Shown in pieces: positions 48,331 to 62,888 of a stretch of DNA of 64,000 bases; position 1 is the first letter of the stretch; every line of letters starts with the position of its first letter. The stretch comes from Lasioglossum baleicum (lineage: Eukaryota; Arthropoda; Insecta; Hymenoptera; Halictidae): NCBI RefSeq assembly GCF_051020765.1, contig NW_027469106.1:1011818-1075817 (forward strand), read 5' to 3'. Under the pieces are notes generated by a model that saw nothing but the letters and a program-made list of their open reading frames with translations, was not told the DNA's origin and did not search any database. The position numbers and the translations under genes were made by a program.

Positions 48331-51300
48331 AGCAAAAACACGTGCGAGAGGATGCATCCCGCAGGCTAGTCGAGTAAAAACACGTGCGAGAGGATGCATC
48401 CCGCAGGCTAGTCGAGCACAAACACGTGCGAGGTTTTGTGGGATGCGCATGCGCAGGTTTTGTGGGATGCGCATGCGCAGGTTTTTTGGGATGCGCATGG
48501 CTAGCCGAGCAAAAACACGTGCGAGAGGATGCATCCCGCAGGCTAGTCGAGTAAAAACACGTGCTAGGTTTTGTGGGATGCGCATGCGCAGGTTTTGTGG
48601 GATGCGCATGCGCAGGTTTTTTGGGATGCGCATGCGCAGGTTTTTTGGGATGCGCATGGCTAGTCGAGCAAAAACACGTGCGAGAGGATGCATCCCGCAG
48701 GCTAGTCGAGTAAAAACACGTGCGAGAGGATGCATCCCGCAGGCTAGTCGAGTAAAAACACGTGCGAGAGGATGCATCCCGCAGGCTAGTCGAGTAAAAA
48801 CACGTGCGAGGTTTTGTGGGATGCGCATGCGCAGGTTTTGTGGGATGCGCATGCGCAGGTTTTATGGGATGCGCATGGCTAGTCGAGCAAAAACACGAGC
48901 GAGAGGATGCATCCCGCAGGGTAGTCGAGTAAAAACACGTGCGAGAGGATGCATCCCGCAGGCTAGTCGAGTAAAAACACGTGCGAGAGGATGCATCCCG
49001 CAGGCTAGTCGAGTAAAAACACGTGCGAGGTTTTGTGGGATGCGCATGCGCAGGTTTTTTGGGATGCGCATGCGCAGGTTTTTTGGGATACGCATGGCTA
49101 GTCGAGCAAAAACACGTGCGAGAGGATGCATCCCGCAGGGTAGTCGACTAAAAACACGTGCAAGAGGATGCTTCCCGCAGGCTAGTCGAGCAAAAACACG
49201 TGCGAGAGAATGCATCCCGCAGGCTAGTCGAGTAAAAACACGTGCGAGAGGATGCATCCCGCAGGCTAGTCGAGTAAAAACACGTGCGAGTGGATGCATC
49301 CCGCATGCTAGTCGAGTAAAAACACGTGCAAGAGGATGCTTCCCGCAGGCTAGTCGAGTAAAAACACGTGCGAGAGGATGCATCCCGCAGGCTAGTCGAG
49401 TAAAAACACGTGCGAGGTTTTGTGGGATGCGCATACGCAGGTTTTGTGGGATGCGCATGCGCAGGTTTTCTGGGATGCGCATGGCTAGTCGAGCAAAAAC
49501 ACGTGCGAGAGGAAGCATCCCGCAGGGTAGTCGAGTAAAAACACGTGCGAGAGGATGCATCCCGCAGGCTAGTCGAGTAAAAACACGTGCGAGAGGATGC
49601 ATGCCGCAGGCTAGTCGAGCAAAAACACGTGCGAGAGGATGCATCCCGCAGGCTAGTCGAGTAAAAACACGTGCGAGAGGATGCATCCCGCAGGCTAGTC
49701 GAGCACAAACACGTGCGAGAGGATGCATCCCGCAGGCTAGTCGAGCAAAGCACGTGCGAGAGGATGCATCCCGCAGGCTAGTCGAGTAAAAACACGTGCG
49801 AAAGGATGCATCCCGCAGGCTAGTCGAGCACAAACACGTGCGAGGTTTTTGGGATGCGCATGCGCAGGTTTTGTGGGATGCGCATGCGCAGATTTTTTGG
49901 GATGCGCATGCGCAGGTTTTTTGGGATGCGCATGGCTAGTCGAGCAAAAACACGTGCGAGAGGATGCATCCCGCAGGCTAGTCGAGTAAAAACACGTGCG
50001 AGACGATGCATCCCGCAGGCTAGTCGAGTAAAAACACGTGCGAGGTTTTGTGGGATGCGCATGCGCAGGTTTTGTGGGATGCGCATGCGCAGGTTTTTTG
50101 GGATGCGCATGCGCAGGTTATTTGGGATGCGCATGGCTAGTCGAGCAAAAACACGTGCGAGAGGATGCATCCCGCAGGCTAGTCGAGTAAAAACACGTGC
50201 GAGGTTTTGTGGGATGCGCATACGCAGGTTTTGTGGGATGCGCATGCGCAGGTTTTTTGGGATGCGCATGCGCAGGTTTTTTGGGATGCGCATGCGCAGG
50301 TTTTTTGGGATGCGCATGGCTAGTCGAGCAAAAACACGTGCGAGAGTATGCATCCCGCAGGGTAGTCGAGTAAAAACACGTGCGAGAGGATGCATCCCGC
50401 AGGCTAGTCGAGTAAAAACACGTGCGAGAGGATGCATCCCGCAGGCTAGTCGAGCAAAAACACGTGCGAGAGGATGCATCCCGCAGGCTAGTCGAGCAAA
50501 AACACGTGCGAGAGGATGCATCCCGCAGGCTAGTCGAGTAAAAACACGTGCGAGAGGATGCATCCCGCAGGCTAGTCGAGCACAAACACGTGCGCGAGGA
50601 TGCATCCCGCAGGCTAGTCGAGCAAAAACACGTGCGAGAGGATGCATCCCGCAGGCTAGTCGAGTAAAAACACGTGCGAAAGGATGCATCCCGCAGGCTA
50701 GTCGAGCACAAACACGTGCGAGGTTTTGTGGGATGCGCATGCGCAGGTTTTGTGGGATGCGCATGCGCAGGTTTTTTGGGATGCGCATGGCTAGTCGAGC
50801 AAAAACACGTGCGAGAGGATGCATCCCGCAGGCTAGCCGAGCTAAAACACGTGCGAGAGGATGCATCCCGCAGGCTAGTCGAGTAAAAACACGTGCTAGG
50901 TTTTGTGGGATGCGCATGCGCAGGATTTGTGGGATGCGCATGCGCAGGTTTTTTGGGATGCGCATGCGCAGGTTTTTTGGGATGCGCATGGCTAGTCGAG
51001 CAAAAACACGTGCGAGAGGATGCATCCCGCAGGCTAGTCGAGTAAAAACACGTGCGAGAGGATGCATCCCGCAGACTAGTCGAGTAAAAACACGTGCGAG
51101 AGGATGCATCCCGCAGGCTAGTCGAGTAAAAACACGTGCGAGGTTTTGTGGGATGCGCATGCGCAGGTTTTGTGGGATGCGCATGCGCAGGTTTTATGGG
51201 ATGCGCATGGCTAGTCGAGCAAAAACACGAGCGAGAGGATGCATCCCGCAGGGTAGTCGAGTAAAAACACGTGCGAGAGGATGCATCCCGCAGTCTAGTC

Positions 51301-52315
51301 GAGTAAAAACACGTGCGAGAGGATGCATCCCGCAGGCTAGTCGAGTAAAAACACGTGCGAGGTTCTGTGGGATGCGCATGCGCATGTTTTGTGGAATGCG
51401 CATGCGCAGGTTTTTTGGGATGCGCATGCGCAGGTTTTTTGGGATACGCATGGCTAGTCGAGCAAAAACACGTGCGAGAGGATGCATCCCGCAGGGTAGT
51501 CGACTACAAACACGTGCAAGAGGATGCTTCCCGCAGGCTAGTCGAGCAAAAACACGTGCGAGAGAATGCATCCCGCAGGCTAGTCGAGTAAAAACACGTG
51601 CGAGAGGATGCATCCCGCATGCTAGTCGAGTAAAAACACGTGCAAGAGGATGCTTCCCGCAGGCTAGTCGAGTAAAAACACGTGCGAGAGGATGCATCCC
51701 GCAGGCTAGTCGAGTAAAAACACGTGCGAGGTTTTGTGGGATGCGCATACGCAGGTTTTGTGGGATGCGCATGCGCAGGTTTTTTGGGATGCGCATGGCT
51801 AGTCGAGCAAAAACACGTGCGAGAGGATGCATCCCGCAGGGTAGTCGACTAAAAACACGTGCAAGAGGATGCTTCCCGCAGGCTAGTCGAGCAAAAACAC
51901 GTGCGAGAGGATGCATCCCGCAGGCTAGTCGAGTAAAAACACGTGCGAGAGGATGCATCCCGCATGCTAGTCGAGTAAAAACACGTGCAAGAGGATGCTT
52001 CCCGCAGGCTAGTCGAGTAAAAACACGTGCGAGAGGATGCATCCCGCAGGCTAGTCGAGTAAAAACACGTGCGAGGTTTTGTGGGATGCGCATACGCAGG
52101 TTTTGTGGGATGCGCATGCGCAGGTTTTTTGGGATGCGCATGGCTAGTCGAGCAAAAACACGTGCGAGAGGATGCATCCCGCAGGGTAGTCGAGTAAAAA
52201 CACGTGCGAGAGGATGCATCCCGCAGGCTAGTCGAGTAAAAACACGTGCGAGAGGATGCATCCCGCAGGCTAGTCGAGCAAAAACACGTGCGAGAGGATG
52301 CATCCCGCAGGCTAG
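48331..52315. repeat. About 4.0-kb block, copy 2 (offset 7,305 bp)
   Basis: Second copy. Private changes include gagctaaaac near 50842, gcaggatttgtggg near 50921 and gtggaatgcg near 51391. The match ends near 52315, where a gtcgaggaaaaac unit starts. Confidence 0.88.
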
Positions 52316-55300
52316 TCGAGGAAAAACACGTGCGAGAGGATGCATCCCGCAGGCTAGTCGAGTAAAAACACGTGCGAGAGGATGCATCCCGCAGGCTAGT
52401 CGAGCACAAACACGTGCGAGAGGATGCATCCCGCAGGCTAGTCGAGCAAAAACACGTGCGAGAGGATGCATCCCGCAGGCTAGTCGAGTAAAAACACGTG
52501 CGAAAGGATGCATCCCGCAGGCTAGTCGAGCACAAACACGTGCGAGGTTTTTGGGATGCGCATGCGCAGGTTTTGTGGGATGCGCATGCGCAGATTTTTT
52601 GGGATGCGCATGCGCAGGTTTTTTGGGATGCGCATGGCTAGTCGAGCAAAAACACGTGCGAGAGGATGCATCCCGCAGGCTAGTCGAGTAAAAACACGTG
52701 CGAGACGATGCATCCCGCAGGCTAGTCGAGTAAAAACACGTGCGAGGTTTTGTGGGATGCGCATGCGCAGGTTTTGTGGGATGCGCATGCGCAGGTTTTT
52801 TGGGATGCGCATGCGCAGGTTTTTTGGGATGCGCATGGCTAGTCGAGCAAAAACACGTGCGAGAGGATGCATCCCGCAGGCTAGTCGAGTAAAAACACGT
52901 GCGAGGTTTTGTGGGATGCGCATACGCAGGTTTTGTGGGATGCGCATGCGCAGGTTTTTTGGGATGCGCATGCGCAGGTTTTTTGGGATGCGCATGGCTA
53001 GTCGAGCAAAAACACGTGCGAGAGGATGCATCCCGCAGGCTAGTCGACTAAAAACACGTGCGAGAGGATGCATCCCGCAGACTAGTCGAGTAAAAACACG
53101 TGCGAGAGGATGCATCCCGCAGGCTAGTCGAGTAAAAACACGTGCGAGAGGATGCATCCCGCAGGCTAGTCGAGCAAAAACACGTGCGAGAGGATGCATC
53201 CCGCAGGCTAGTCGAGTAAAAACACGTGCGAGAGGATGCATCCCGCAGGCTAGTCGAGCACAAACACGTGCGAGAGGATGCATCCCGCAGGCTAGTCGAG
53301 CAAAAACACGTGCGAGAGGATGCATCCCGCAGGCTAGTCGAGTAAAAACACGTGCGAAAGGATGCATCCCGCAGGCTAGTCGAGCACAAACACGTGCGAG
53401 GTTTTGTGGGATGCGCATGCGCAGGTTTTGTGGGATGCGCATGCGCAGGTTTTTTGGGATGCGCATGGCTAGTCGAGCAAAAACACGTGCGAGAGGATGC
53501 ATCCCGCAGGCTAGCCGAGCAAAAACACGTGCGAGAGGATGCATCCCGCAGGCTAGTCGAGTAAAAACACGTGCTAGGTTTTGTGGGATGCGCATGCGCA
53601 GGTTTTTTGGGATGCGCATGGTTAGTCGAGCAAAAACACGTGCGAGAGGATGCATCCCGCAGGCTAGTCGAGTAAAAACACGTGCGAGAGGATGCATCCC
53701 GCAGGCTAGTCGAGTAAAAACACGTGCGAGAGGATGCATCCCGCAGGCGAGTCGAGTAAAAACACGTGCGAGGTTTTGTGGGGTGCGCATGCGCAGGTTT
53801 TGTGGGATGCGCATGGCTAGTCGAGCAAAAACACGAGCGAGAGGATGCATCCCGCAGGGTAGTCGAGTAAAAACACGTGCGAGAGGATGCATCCCGCAGT
53901 CTAGTCGAGTGAAAACACGTGCGAGAGGATGCATCCCGCAGGCTAGTCGAGTAAAAACACGTGCGAGGTTTTGTGGGATGCGCATGCGCATGTTTTGTGG
54001 GATGCGCATGCGCAGGTTTTTTGGGATGCGCATGCGCAGGTTTTTTGGGATACGCATGGCTAGTCGAGCAAAAACACGTGCGAGAGGATGCATCCCGCAG
54101 GGTAGTCGACTAAAAACACGTGCAAGAGGATGCTTCCCGCAGGCTAGTCGAACAAAAACACGTGCGAGAGAATGCATCCCGCAGGCTAGTCGAGTAAAGA
54201 CACGTGCGAGAGGATGCATCCCGCATTCTAGTCGAGTAAAAACACGTGCAAGAGGATGCTTCCCGCAGGCTAGTCGAGTAAAAACACGTGCGAGAGGATG
54301 CATCCCGCAGGCTAGTCGAGTAAAAACACGTGCGAGGTTTTGTGGGATGCGCATACGCAGGTTTTGTGGGATGCGCATGCGCAGGTTTTTTGGGATGCGC
54401 ATGGCTAGTCGAGCAAAAACACGTGCGAGAGGATGCATCCCGCAGGGTAGTCGACTAAAAACACGTGCAAGAGGATGCTTCCCGCAGGCTAGTCGAGCAA
54501 AAACACGTGCGAGAGGATGCATCCCGCAGGCTAGTCGAGTAAAAACACGTGCGAGAGGATGCATCCCGCATGCTAGTCGAGTAAAAACACGTGCAAGAGG
54601 ATGCTTCCCGCAGGCTAGTCGAGTAAAAACACGTGCGAGAGGATGCATCCCGCAGGCTAGTCGAGTAAAAACACGTGCGAGGTTTTGTGGGATGTGCATA
54701 CGCAGGTTTTGTGGGATGCGCATGCGCAGGTTTTTTGGGATGCGCATGGCTAGTCGAGCAAAAACACGTGCGAGAGGATGCATCCCGCAGGGTAGTCGAG
54801 TAAAAACACGTGCGAGAGGATGCATCCCGCAGGCTAGTCGAGTAAAAACACGTGCGAGAGGATGCATCCCGCAGGCTAGTCGAGCAAAAACACGTGCGAG
54901 AGGATGCATCCCGCAGGCTAGTCGAGCAAAAACACGTGCGAGAGGATGCATCCCGCAGGCTAGTCGAGTAAAAACACGTGCGAGAGGATGCATCCCGCAG
55001 GCTAGTCGAGCACAAACACGTGCGAGAGGATGCATCCCGCAGGCTAGTCGAGCAAAAACACGTGCGAGAGGATGCATCCCGCAGGCTAGTCGAGTAAAAA
55101 CACGTGCGAAAGGATGCATCCCGCAGGCTAGTCGAGCAAAAACACGTGCGAGGTTTTGTGGGATGCGCATGCGCAGGTTTTTTGGGATGCGCATGCGCAG
55201 GTTTTTTGGGATGCGCATGGCTAGTCGAGCAAAAACACGTGCGAGAGGATGCATCCCGCAGGCTAGTCGAGTAAAAACACGTGCGAGGTTTTGTGGGATG

Positions 55301-56695
55301 CGCATACGCAGGTTTTGTGGGATGCGCATGCGCAGGTTTTTTGGGATGCGCATGCGCAGGTTTTTTGGGATGCGCATGGCTAGTCGAGCAAAAACACGTG
55401 CGAGAGTATGCATCCCGCAGGGTAGTCGAGTAAAAACACGTGCGAGAGGATGCATCCCGCAGGCTAGTCGAGTAAAAACACGTGCGAGAGGATGCATCCC
55501 GCAGGCTAGTCGAGCAAAAACACGTGCGAGAGGATGCATCCCGCAGGCTAGTCGAGCAAAAACACGTGCGAGAGGATGCATCCCGCAGGCTAGTCGAGTA
55601 AAAACACGTGCGAGAGGATGCATCCCGCAGGCTAGTCGAGCACAAACACGTGCGAGAGGATGCATCCCGCAGGCTAGTCGAGCAAAAACACGTGCGAGAG
55701 GATGCATCCCGCAGGCTAGTCGAGTAAAAACACGAGCGAAAGGATGCATCCCGCAGGCTAGTCGAGCACAAACACGTGCGAGGTTTTGTGGGATGCGCAT
55801 GCGCAGGTTTTGTGGGATGCGCATGCGCAGGTTTTTTGGGATGCGCATGGCTAGTCGAGCAAAAACACGTGCGAGAGGATGCATCCCGCAGGCTAGCCGA
55901 GCAAAAACACGTGCGAGAGGATGCATCCCGCAGGCTAGTCGAGTAAAAACACGTGCTAGGTTTTGTGGGATGCGCATGCGCAGGTTTTGTGGGATGCGCA
56001 TGCGCAGGTTTTTTGGGATGCGCATGCGCAGGTTTTTTGGGATGCGCATGGCTAGTCGAGCAAAAACACGTGCGAGAGGATGCATCCCGCAGGCTAGTCG
56101 AGCAAAGCACGTGCGAGAGGATGCATCCCGCAGGCTAGTCGAGTAAAAACACGTGCGAAAGGATGCATCCCGCAGGCTAGTCGAGCACAAACACGTGCGA
56201 GGTTTTTGGGATGCGCATGCGCAGGTTTTGTGGGATGCGCATGCGCAGATTTTTTGGGATGCGCATGCGCAGGTTTTTTGGGATGCGCATGGCTAGTCGA
56301 GCAAAAACACGTGCGAGAGGATGCATCCCGCAGGCTAGTCGAGTAAAAACACGTGCGAGACGATGCATCCCGCAGGCTAGTCGAGTAAAAACACGTGCGA
56401 GGTTTTGTGGGATGCGCATGCGCAGGTTTTGTGGGATGCGCATGCGCAGGTTTTTTGGGATGCGCATGCGCAGGTTATTTGGGATGCGCATGGCTAGTCG
56501 AGCAAAAACACGTGCGAGAGGATGCATCCCGCAGGCTAGTCGAGTAAAAACACGTGCGAGGTTTTGTGGGATGCGCATACGCAGGTTTTGTGGGATGCGC
56601 ATGCGCAGGTTTTTTGGGATGCGCATGCGCAGGTTTTTTGGGATGCGCATGGCTAGTCGAGCAAAAACACGTGCGAGAGTATGCATCCCGCAGGG

Positions 56696-59600
56696 TAGTC
56701 GAGTAAAAACACGTGCGAGAGGATGCATCCCGCAGGCTAGTCGAGCAAAAACACGTGCGAGAGGATGCATCCCGCAGGCTAGTCGAGTAAAAACACGTGC
56801 GAGAGGATGCATCCCGCAGGCTAGTCGAGCACAAACACGTGCGCGAGGATGCATCCCGCAGGCTAGTCGAGCAAAAACACGTGCGAGAGGATGCATCCCG
56901 CAGGCTAGTCGAGTAAAAACACGTGCGAAAGGATGCATCCCGCAGGCTAGTCGAGCACAAACACGTGCGAGGTTTTGTGGGATGCGCATGCGCAGGTTTT
57001 GTGGGATGCGCATGCGCAGGTTTTTTGGGATGCGCATGGCTAGTCGAGCAAAAACACGTGCGAGAGGATGCATCCCGCAGGCTAGCCGAGCAAAAACACG
57101 TGCGAGAGGATGCATCCCGCAGGCTAGTCGAGTAAAAACACGTGCTAGGTTTTGTGGGATGCGCATGCGTAGGTTTTGTGGGATGCGCATGCGCAGGTTT
57201 TTTGGGATGCGCATGCGCAGGTTTTTTGGGATGCGCATGGCTAGTCGAGCAAAAACACGTGCGAGAGGATGCATCCCGCAGGCTAGTCGAGTAAAAACAC
57301 GTGCGAGAGGATGCATCCCGCAGACTAGTCGAGTAAAAACACGTGCGAGAGGATGCATCCCGCAGGCTAGTCGAGTAAAAACACGTGCGAGGTTTTGTGG
57401 GATGCGCATGCGCAGGTTTTGTGGGATGCGCATGCGCAGGTTTTATGGGATGCGCATGGCTAGTCGAGCAAAAACACGAGCGAGAGGATGCATCCCGCAG
57501 GGTAGTCGAGTAAAAACACGTGCGAGAGGATGCATCCCGCAGTCTAGTCGAGTAAAAACACGTGCGAGAGGATGCATCCCGCAGGCTAGTCGAGTAAAAA
57601 CACGTGCGAGGTTCTGTGGGATGCGCATGCGCATGTTTTGTGGGATGCGCATGCGCAGGTTTTTTGGGATGCGCATGCGCAGGTTTTTTGGGATACGCAT
57701 GGCTAGTCGAGCAAAAACACGTGCGAGAGGATGCATCCCGCAGGGTAGTCGACTACAAACACGTGCAAGAGGATGCTTCCCGCAGGCTAGTCGAGCAAAA
57801 ACACGTGCGAGAGAATGCATCCCGCAGGCTAGTCGAGTAAAAACACGTGCGAGAGGATGCATCCCGCATGCTAGTCGAGTAAAAACACGTGCAAGAGGAT
57901 GCTTCCCGCAGGCTAGTCGAGTAAAAACACGTGCGAGAGGATGCATCCCGCAGGCTAGTCGAGTAAAAACACGTGCGAGGTTTTGTGGGATGCGCATACG
58001 CAGGTTTTGTGGGATGCGCATGCGCAGGTTTTTTGGGATGCGCATGGCTAGTCGAGCAAAAACACGTGCGAGAGGATGCATCCCGCAGGGTAGTCGACTA
58101 AAAACACGTGCAAGAGGATGCTTCCCGCAGGCTAGTCGAGCAAAAACACGTGCGAGAGGATGCATCCCGCAGGCTAGTCGAGTAAAAACACGTGCGAGAG
58201 GATGCATCCCGCATGCTAGTCGAGTAAAAACACGTGCAAGAGGATGCTTCCCGCAGGCTAGTCGAGTAAAAACACGTGCGAGAGGATGCATCCCGCAGGC
58301 TAGTCGAGTAAAAACACGTGCGAGGTTTTGTGGGATGCGCATACGCAGGTTTTGTGGGATGCGCATGCGCAGGTTTTTTGGGATGCGCATGGCTAGTCGA
58401 GCAAAAACACGTGCGAGAGGATGCATCCCGCAGGGTAGTCGAGTAAAAACACGTGCGAGAGGATGCATCCCGCAGGCTAGTCGAGTAAAAACACGTGCGA
58501 GAGGATGCATCCCGCAGGCTAGTCGAGCAAAAACACGTGCGAGAGGATGCATCCCGCAGGCTAGTCGAGGAAAAACACGTGCGAGAGGATGCATCCCGCA
58601 GGCTAGTCGAGTAAAAACACGTGCGAGAGGATGCATCCCGCAGGCTAGTCGAGCACAAACACGTGCGAGAGGATGCATCCCGCAGGCTAGTCGAGCAAAA
58701 ACACGTGCGAGAGGATGCATCCCGCAGGCTAGTCGAGTAAAAACACGTGCGAAAGGATGCATCCCGCAGGCTAGTCGAGCACAAACACGTGCGAGGTTTT
58801 TGGGATGCGCATGCGCAGGTTTTGTGGGATGCGCATGCGCAGATTTTTTGGGATGCGCATGCGCAGGTTTTTTGGGATGCGCATGGCTAGTCGAGCAAAA
58901 ACACGTGCGAGAGGATGCATCCCGCAGGCTAGTCGAGTAAAAACACGTGCGAGACGATGCATCCCGCAGGCTAGTCGAGTAAAAACACGTGCGAGGTTTT
59001 GTGGGATGCGCATGCGCAGGTTTTGTGGGATGCGCATGCGCAGGTTTTTTGGGATGCGCATGCGCAGGTTTTTTGGGATGCGCATGGCTAGTCGAGCAAA
59101 AACACGTGCGAGAGGATGCATCCCGCAGGCTAGTCGAGTAAAAACACGTGCGAGGTTTTGTGGGATGCGCATACGCAGGTTTTGTGGGATGCGCATGCGC
59201 AGGTTTTTTGGGATGCGCATGCGCAGGTTTTTTGGGATGCGCATGGCTAGTCGAGCAAAAACACGTGCGAGAGGATGCATCCCGCAGGCTAGTCGACTAA
59301 AAACACGTGCGAGAGGATGCATCCCGCAGACTAGTCGAGTAAAAACACGTGCGAGAGGATGCATCCCGCAGGCTAGTCGAGTAAAAACACGTGCGAGAGG
59401 ATGCATCCCGCAGGCTAGTCGAGCAAAAACACGTGCGAGAGGATGCATCCCGCAGGCTAGTCGAGTAAAAACACGTGCGAGAGGATGCATCCCGCAGGCT
59501 AGTCGAGCACAAACACGTGCGAGAGGATGCATCCCGCAGGCTAGTCGAGCAAAAACACGTGCGAGAGGATGCATCCCGCAGGCTAGTCGAGTAAAAACAC

Positions 59601-62600
59601 GTGCGAAAGGATGCATCCCGCAGGCTAGTCGAGCACAAACACGTGCGAGGTTTTGTGGGATGCGCATGCGCAGGTTTTGTGGGATGCGCATGCGCAGGTT
59701 TTTTGGGATGCGCATGGCTAGTCGAGCAAAAACACGTGCGAGAGGATGCATCCCGCAGGCTAGCCGAGCAAAAACACGTGCGAGAGGATGCATCCCGCAG
59801 GCTAGTCGAGTAAAAACACGTGCTAGGTTTTGTGGGATGCGCATGCGCAGGTTTTGTGGGATGCGCATGCGCAGGTTTTTTGGGATGCGCATGCGCAGGT
59901 TTTTTGGGATGCGCATGGCTAGTCGAGCAAAAACACGTGCGAGAGGATGCATCCCGCAGGCTAGTCGAGTAAAAACACGTGCGAGGTTTTGTGGGATGCG
60001 CATACGCAGGTTTTGTGGGATGCGCATGCGCTGGTTTTTTGGGATGCGCATGCGCAGGTTTTTTGGGATGCGCATGGCTAGTCGAGCAAAAACACGTGCG
60101 AGAGTATGCATCCCGCAGGCTTGTCGAGCAAAAACACGTGCGAGAGGATGCATCCCGCAGGCTAGTCGAGTAAAAACACGTGCGAGAGGATGCATCCCGC
60201 AGGCTAGTCGAGCACAAACACGTGCGAGGTTTTGTGGGATGCGCATGCGCAGGTTTTGTGGGATGCGCATGCGCAGGTTTTTTGGGATGCGCATGGCTAG
60301 CCGAGCAAAAACACGTGCGAGAGGATGCATCCCGCAGGCTAGTCGAGTAAAAACACGTGCTAGGTTTTGTGGGATGCGCATGCGCAGGTTTTGTGGGATG
60401 CGCATGCGCAGGTTTTTTGGGATGCGCATGCGCAGGTTTTTTGGGATGCGCATGGCTAGTCGAGCAAAAACACGTGCGAGAGGATGCATCCCGCAGGCTA
60501 GTCGAGTAAAAACACGTGCGAGAGGATGCATCCCGCAGGCTAGTCGAGTAAAAACACGTGCGAGAGGATGCATCCCGCAGGCTAGTCGAGTAAAAACACG
60601 TGCGAGGTTTTGTGGGATGCGCATGCGCAGGTTTTGTGGGATGCGCATGCGCAGGTTTTATGGGATGCGCATGGCTAGTCGAGCAAAAACACGAGCGAGA
60701 GGATGCATCCCGCAGGGTAGTCGAGTAAAAACACGTGCGAGAGGATGCATCCCGCAGGCTAGTCGAGTAAAAACACGTGCGAGAGGATGCATCCCGCAGG
60801 CTAGTCGAGTAAAAACACGTGCGAGGTTTTGTGGGATGCGCATGCGCAGGTTTTTTGGGATGCGCATGCGCAGGTTTTTTGGGATACGCATGGCTAGTCG
60901 AGCAAAAACACGTGCGAGAGGATGCATCCCGCAGGGTAGTCGACTAAAAACACGTGCAAGAGGATGCTTCCCGCAGGCTAGTCGAGCAAAAACACGTGCG
61001 AGAGAATGCATCCCGCAGGCTAGTCGAGTAAAAACACGTGCGAGAGGATGCATCCCGCAGGCTAGTCGAGTAAAAACACGTGCGAGTGGATGCATCCCGC
61101 ATGCTAGTCGAGTAAAAACACGTGCAAGAGGATGCTTCCCGCAGGCTAGTCGAGTAAAAACACGTGCGAGAGGATGCATCCCGCAGGCTAGTCGAGTAAA
61201 AACACGTGCGAGGTTTTGTGGGATGCGCATACGCAGGTTTTGTGGGATGCGCATGCGCAGGTTTTCTGGGATGCGCATGGCTAGTCGAGCAAAAACACGT
61301 GCGAGAGGAAGCATCCCGCAGGGTAGTCGAGTAAAAACACGTGCGAGAGGATGCATCCCGCAGGCTAGTCGAGTAAAAACACGTGCGAGAGGATGCATGC
61401 CGCAGGCTAGTCGAGCAAAAACACGTGCGAGAGGATGCATCCCGCAGGCTAGTCGAGTAAAAACACGTGCGAGAGGATGCATCCCGCAGGCTAGTCGAGC
61501 ACAAACACGTGCGAGAGGATGCATCCCGCAGGCTAGTCGAGCAAAGCACGTGCGAGAGGATGCATCCCGCAGGCTAGTCGAGTAAAAACACGTGCGAAAG
61601 GATGCATCCCGCAGGCTAGTCGAGCACAAACACGTGCGAGGTTTTTGGGATGCGCATGCGCAGGTTTTGTGGGATGCGCATGCGCAGATTTTTTGGGATG
61701 CGCATGCGCAGGTTTTTTGGGATGCGCATGGCTAGTCGAGCAAAAACACGTGCGAGAGGATGCATCCCGCAGGCTAGTCGAGTAAAAACACGTGCGAGAC
61801 GATGCATCCCGCAGGCTAGTCGAGTAAAAACACGTGCGAGGTTTTGTGGGATGCGCATGCGCAGGTTTTGTGGGATGCGCATGCGCAGGTTTTTTGGGAT
61901 GCGCATGCGCAGGTTATTTGGGATGCGCATGGCTAGTCGAGCAAAAACACGTGCGAGAGGATGCATCCCGCAGGCTAGTCGAGTAAAAACACGTGCGAGG
62001 TTTTGTGGGATGCGCATACGCAGGTTTTGTGGATGCGCATGCGCAGGTTTTTTGGGATGCGCATGCGCAGGTTTTTTGGGATGCGCATGCGCAGGTTTTT
62101 TGGGATGCGCATGGCTAGTCGAGCAAAAACACGTGCGAGAGTATGCATCCCGCAGGGTAGTCGAGTAAAAACACGTGCGAGAGGATGCATCCCGCAGGCT
62201 AGTCGAGTAAAAACACGTGCGAGAGGATGCATCCCGCAGGCTAGTCGAGCAAAAACACGTGCGAGAGGATGCATCCCGCAGGCTAGTCGAGCAAAAACAC
62301 GTGCGAGAGGATGCATCCCGCAGGCTAGTCGAGTAAAAACACGTGCGAGAGGATGCATCCCGCAGGCTAGTCGAGCACAAACACGTGCGCGAGGATGCAT
62401 CCCGCAGGCTAGTCGAGCAAAAACACGTGCGAGAGGATGCATCCCGCAGGCTAGTCGAGTAAAAACACGTGCGAAAGGATGCATCCCGCAGGCTAGTCGA
62501 GCACAAACACGTGCGAGGTTTTGTGGGATGCGCATGCGCAGGTTTTGTGGGATGCGCATGCGCAGGTTTTTTGGGATGCGCATGGCTAGTCGAGCAAAAA

Positions 62601-62750
62601 CACGTGCGAGAGGATGCATCCCGCAGGCTAGCCGAGCAAAAACACGTGCGAGAGGATGCATCCCGCAGGCTAGTCGAGTAAAAACACGTGCTAGGTTTTG
62701 TGGGATGCGCATGCGCAGGATTTGTGGGATGCGCATGCGCAGGTTTTGTG
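56696..62750. repeat. 11.8-kb HOR, copy 2 (truncated)
   Basis: Follows copy 1 up to about 62750, where an extra ttttgtggg B unit and a jump to ctagccgag break the match. Differences from copy 1 by eye: catgcgtagg near 57165, gagcaaaaac near 62637 where copy 1 has gagctaaaac, and a lost G at 62031. Confidence 0.85.
62026..62036. other. Single-base deletion in B unit (ttttgtggatg)
   Basis: GGG is reduced to GG. It changes the frame and the 11,796-bp offset to 11,795. Sister copies at 42926 and 50231 have GGG. Confidence 0.8.
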
Positions 62751-62879
62751 GGATGCGCATGCGCAGGTTTTTTGGGATGCGCATGGCTAGCCGAGCAAAA
62801 ACACGTGCGAGAGGATGCATCCCGCAGGCTAGTCGAGTAAAAACACGTGCTAGGTTTTGTGGGATGCGCATGCGCAGGT

Positions 62880-62888
62880 TTTGTGGAT
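62880..62888. other. Single-base deletion in B unit (ttgtggatg)
   Basis: Same loss of one G as at 62031. The sister copy near 60390 has GGG. Confidence 0.8.

Larger units (their letters stand above)
44900..56695. repeat. 11.8-kb HOR, copy 1
   Basis: Landmarks recur exactly 11,796 bp later: 45127 to 56923, 45645 to 57441, 45808 to 57604, 47001 to 58797, 47805 to 59601, 48860 to 60656 and 49846 to 61642. Copy 1 also contains the block 52548-56203, which is of domain-3 type and is not repeated within this window. Confidence 0.88.
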
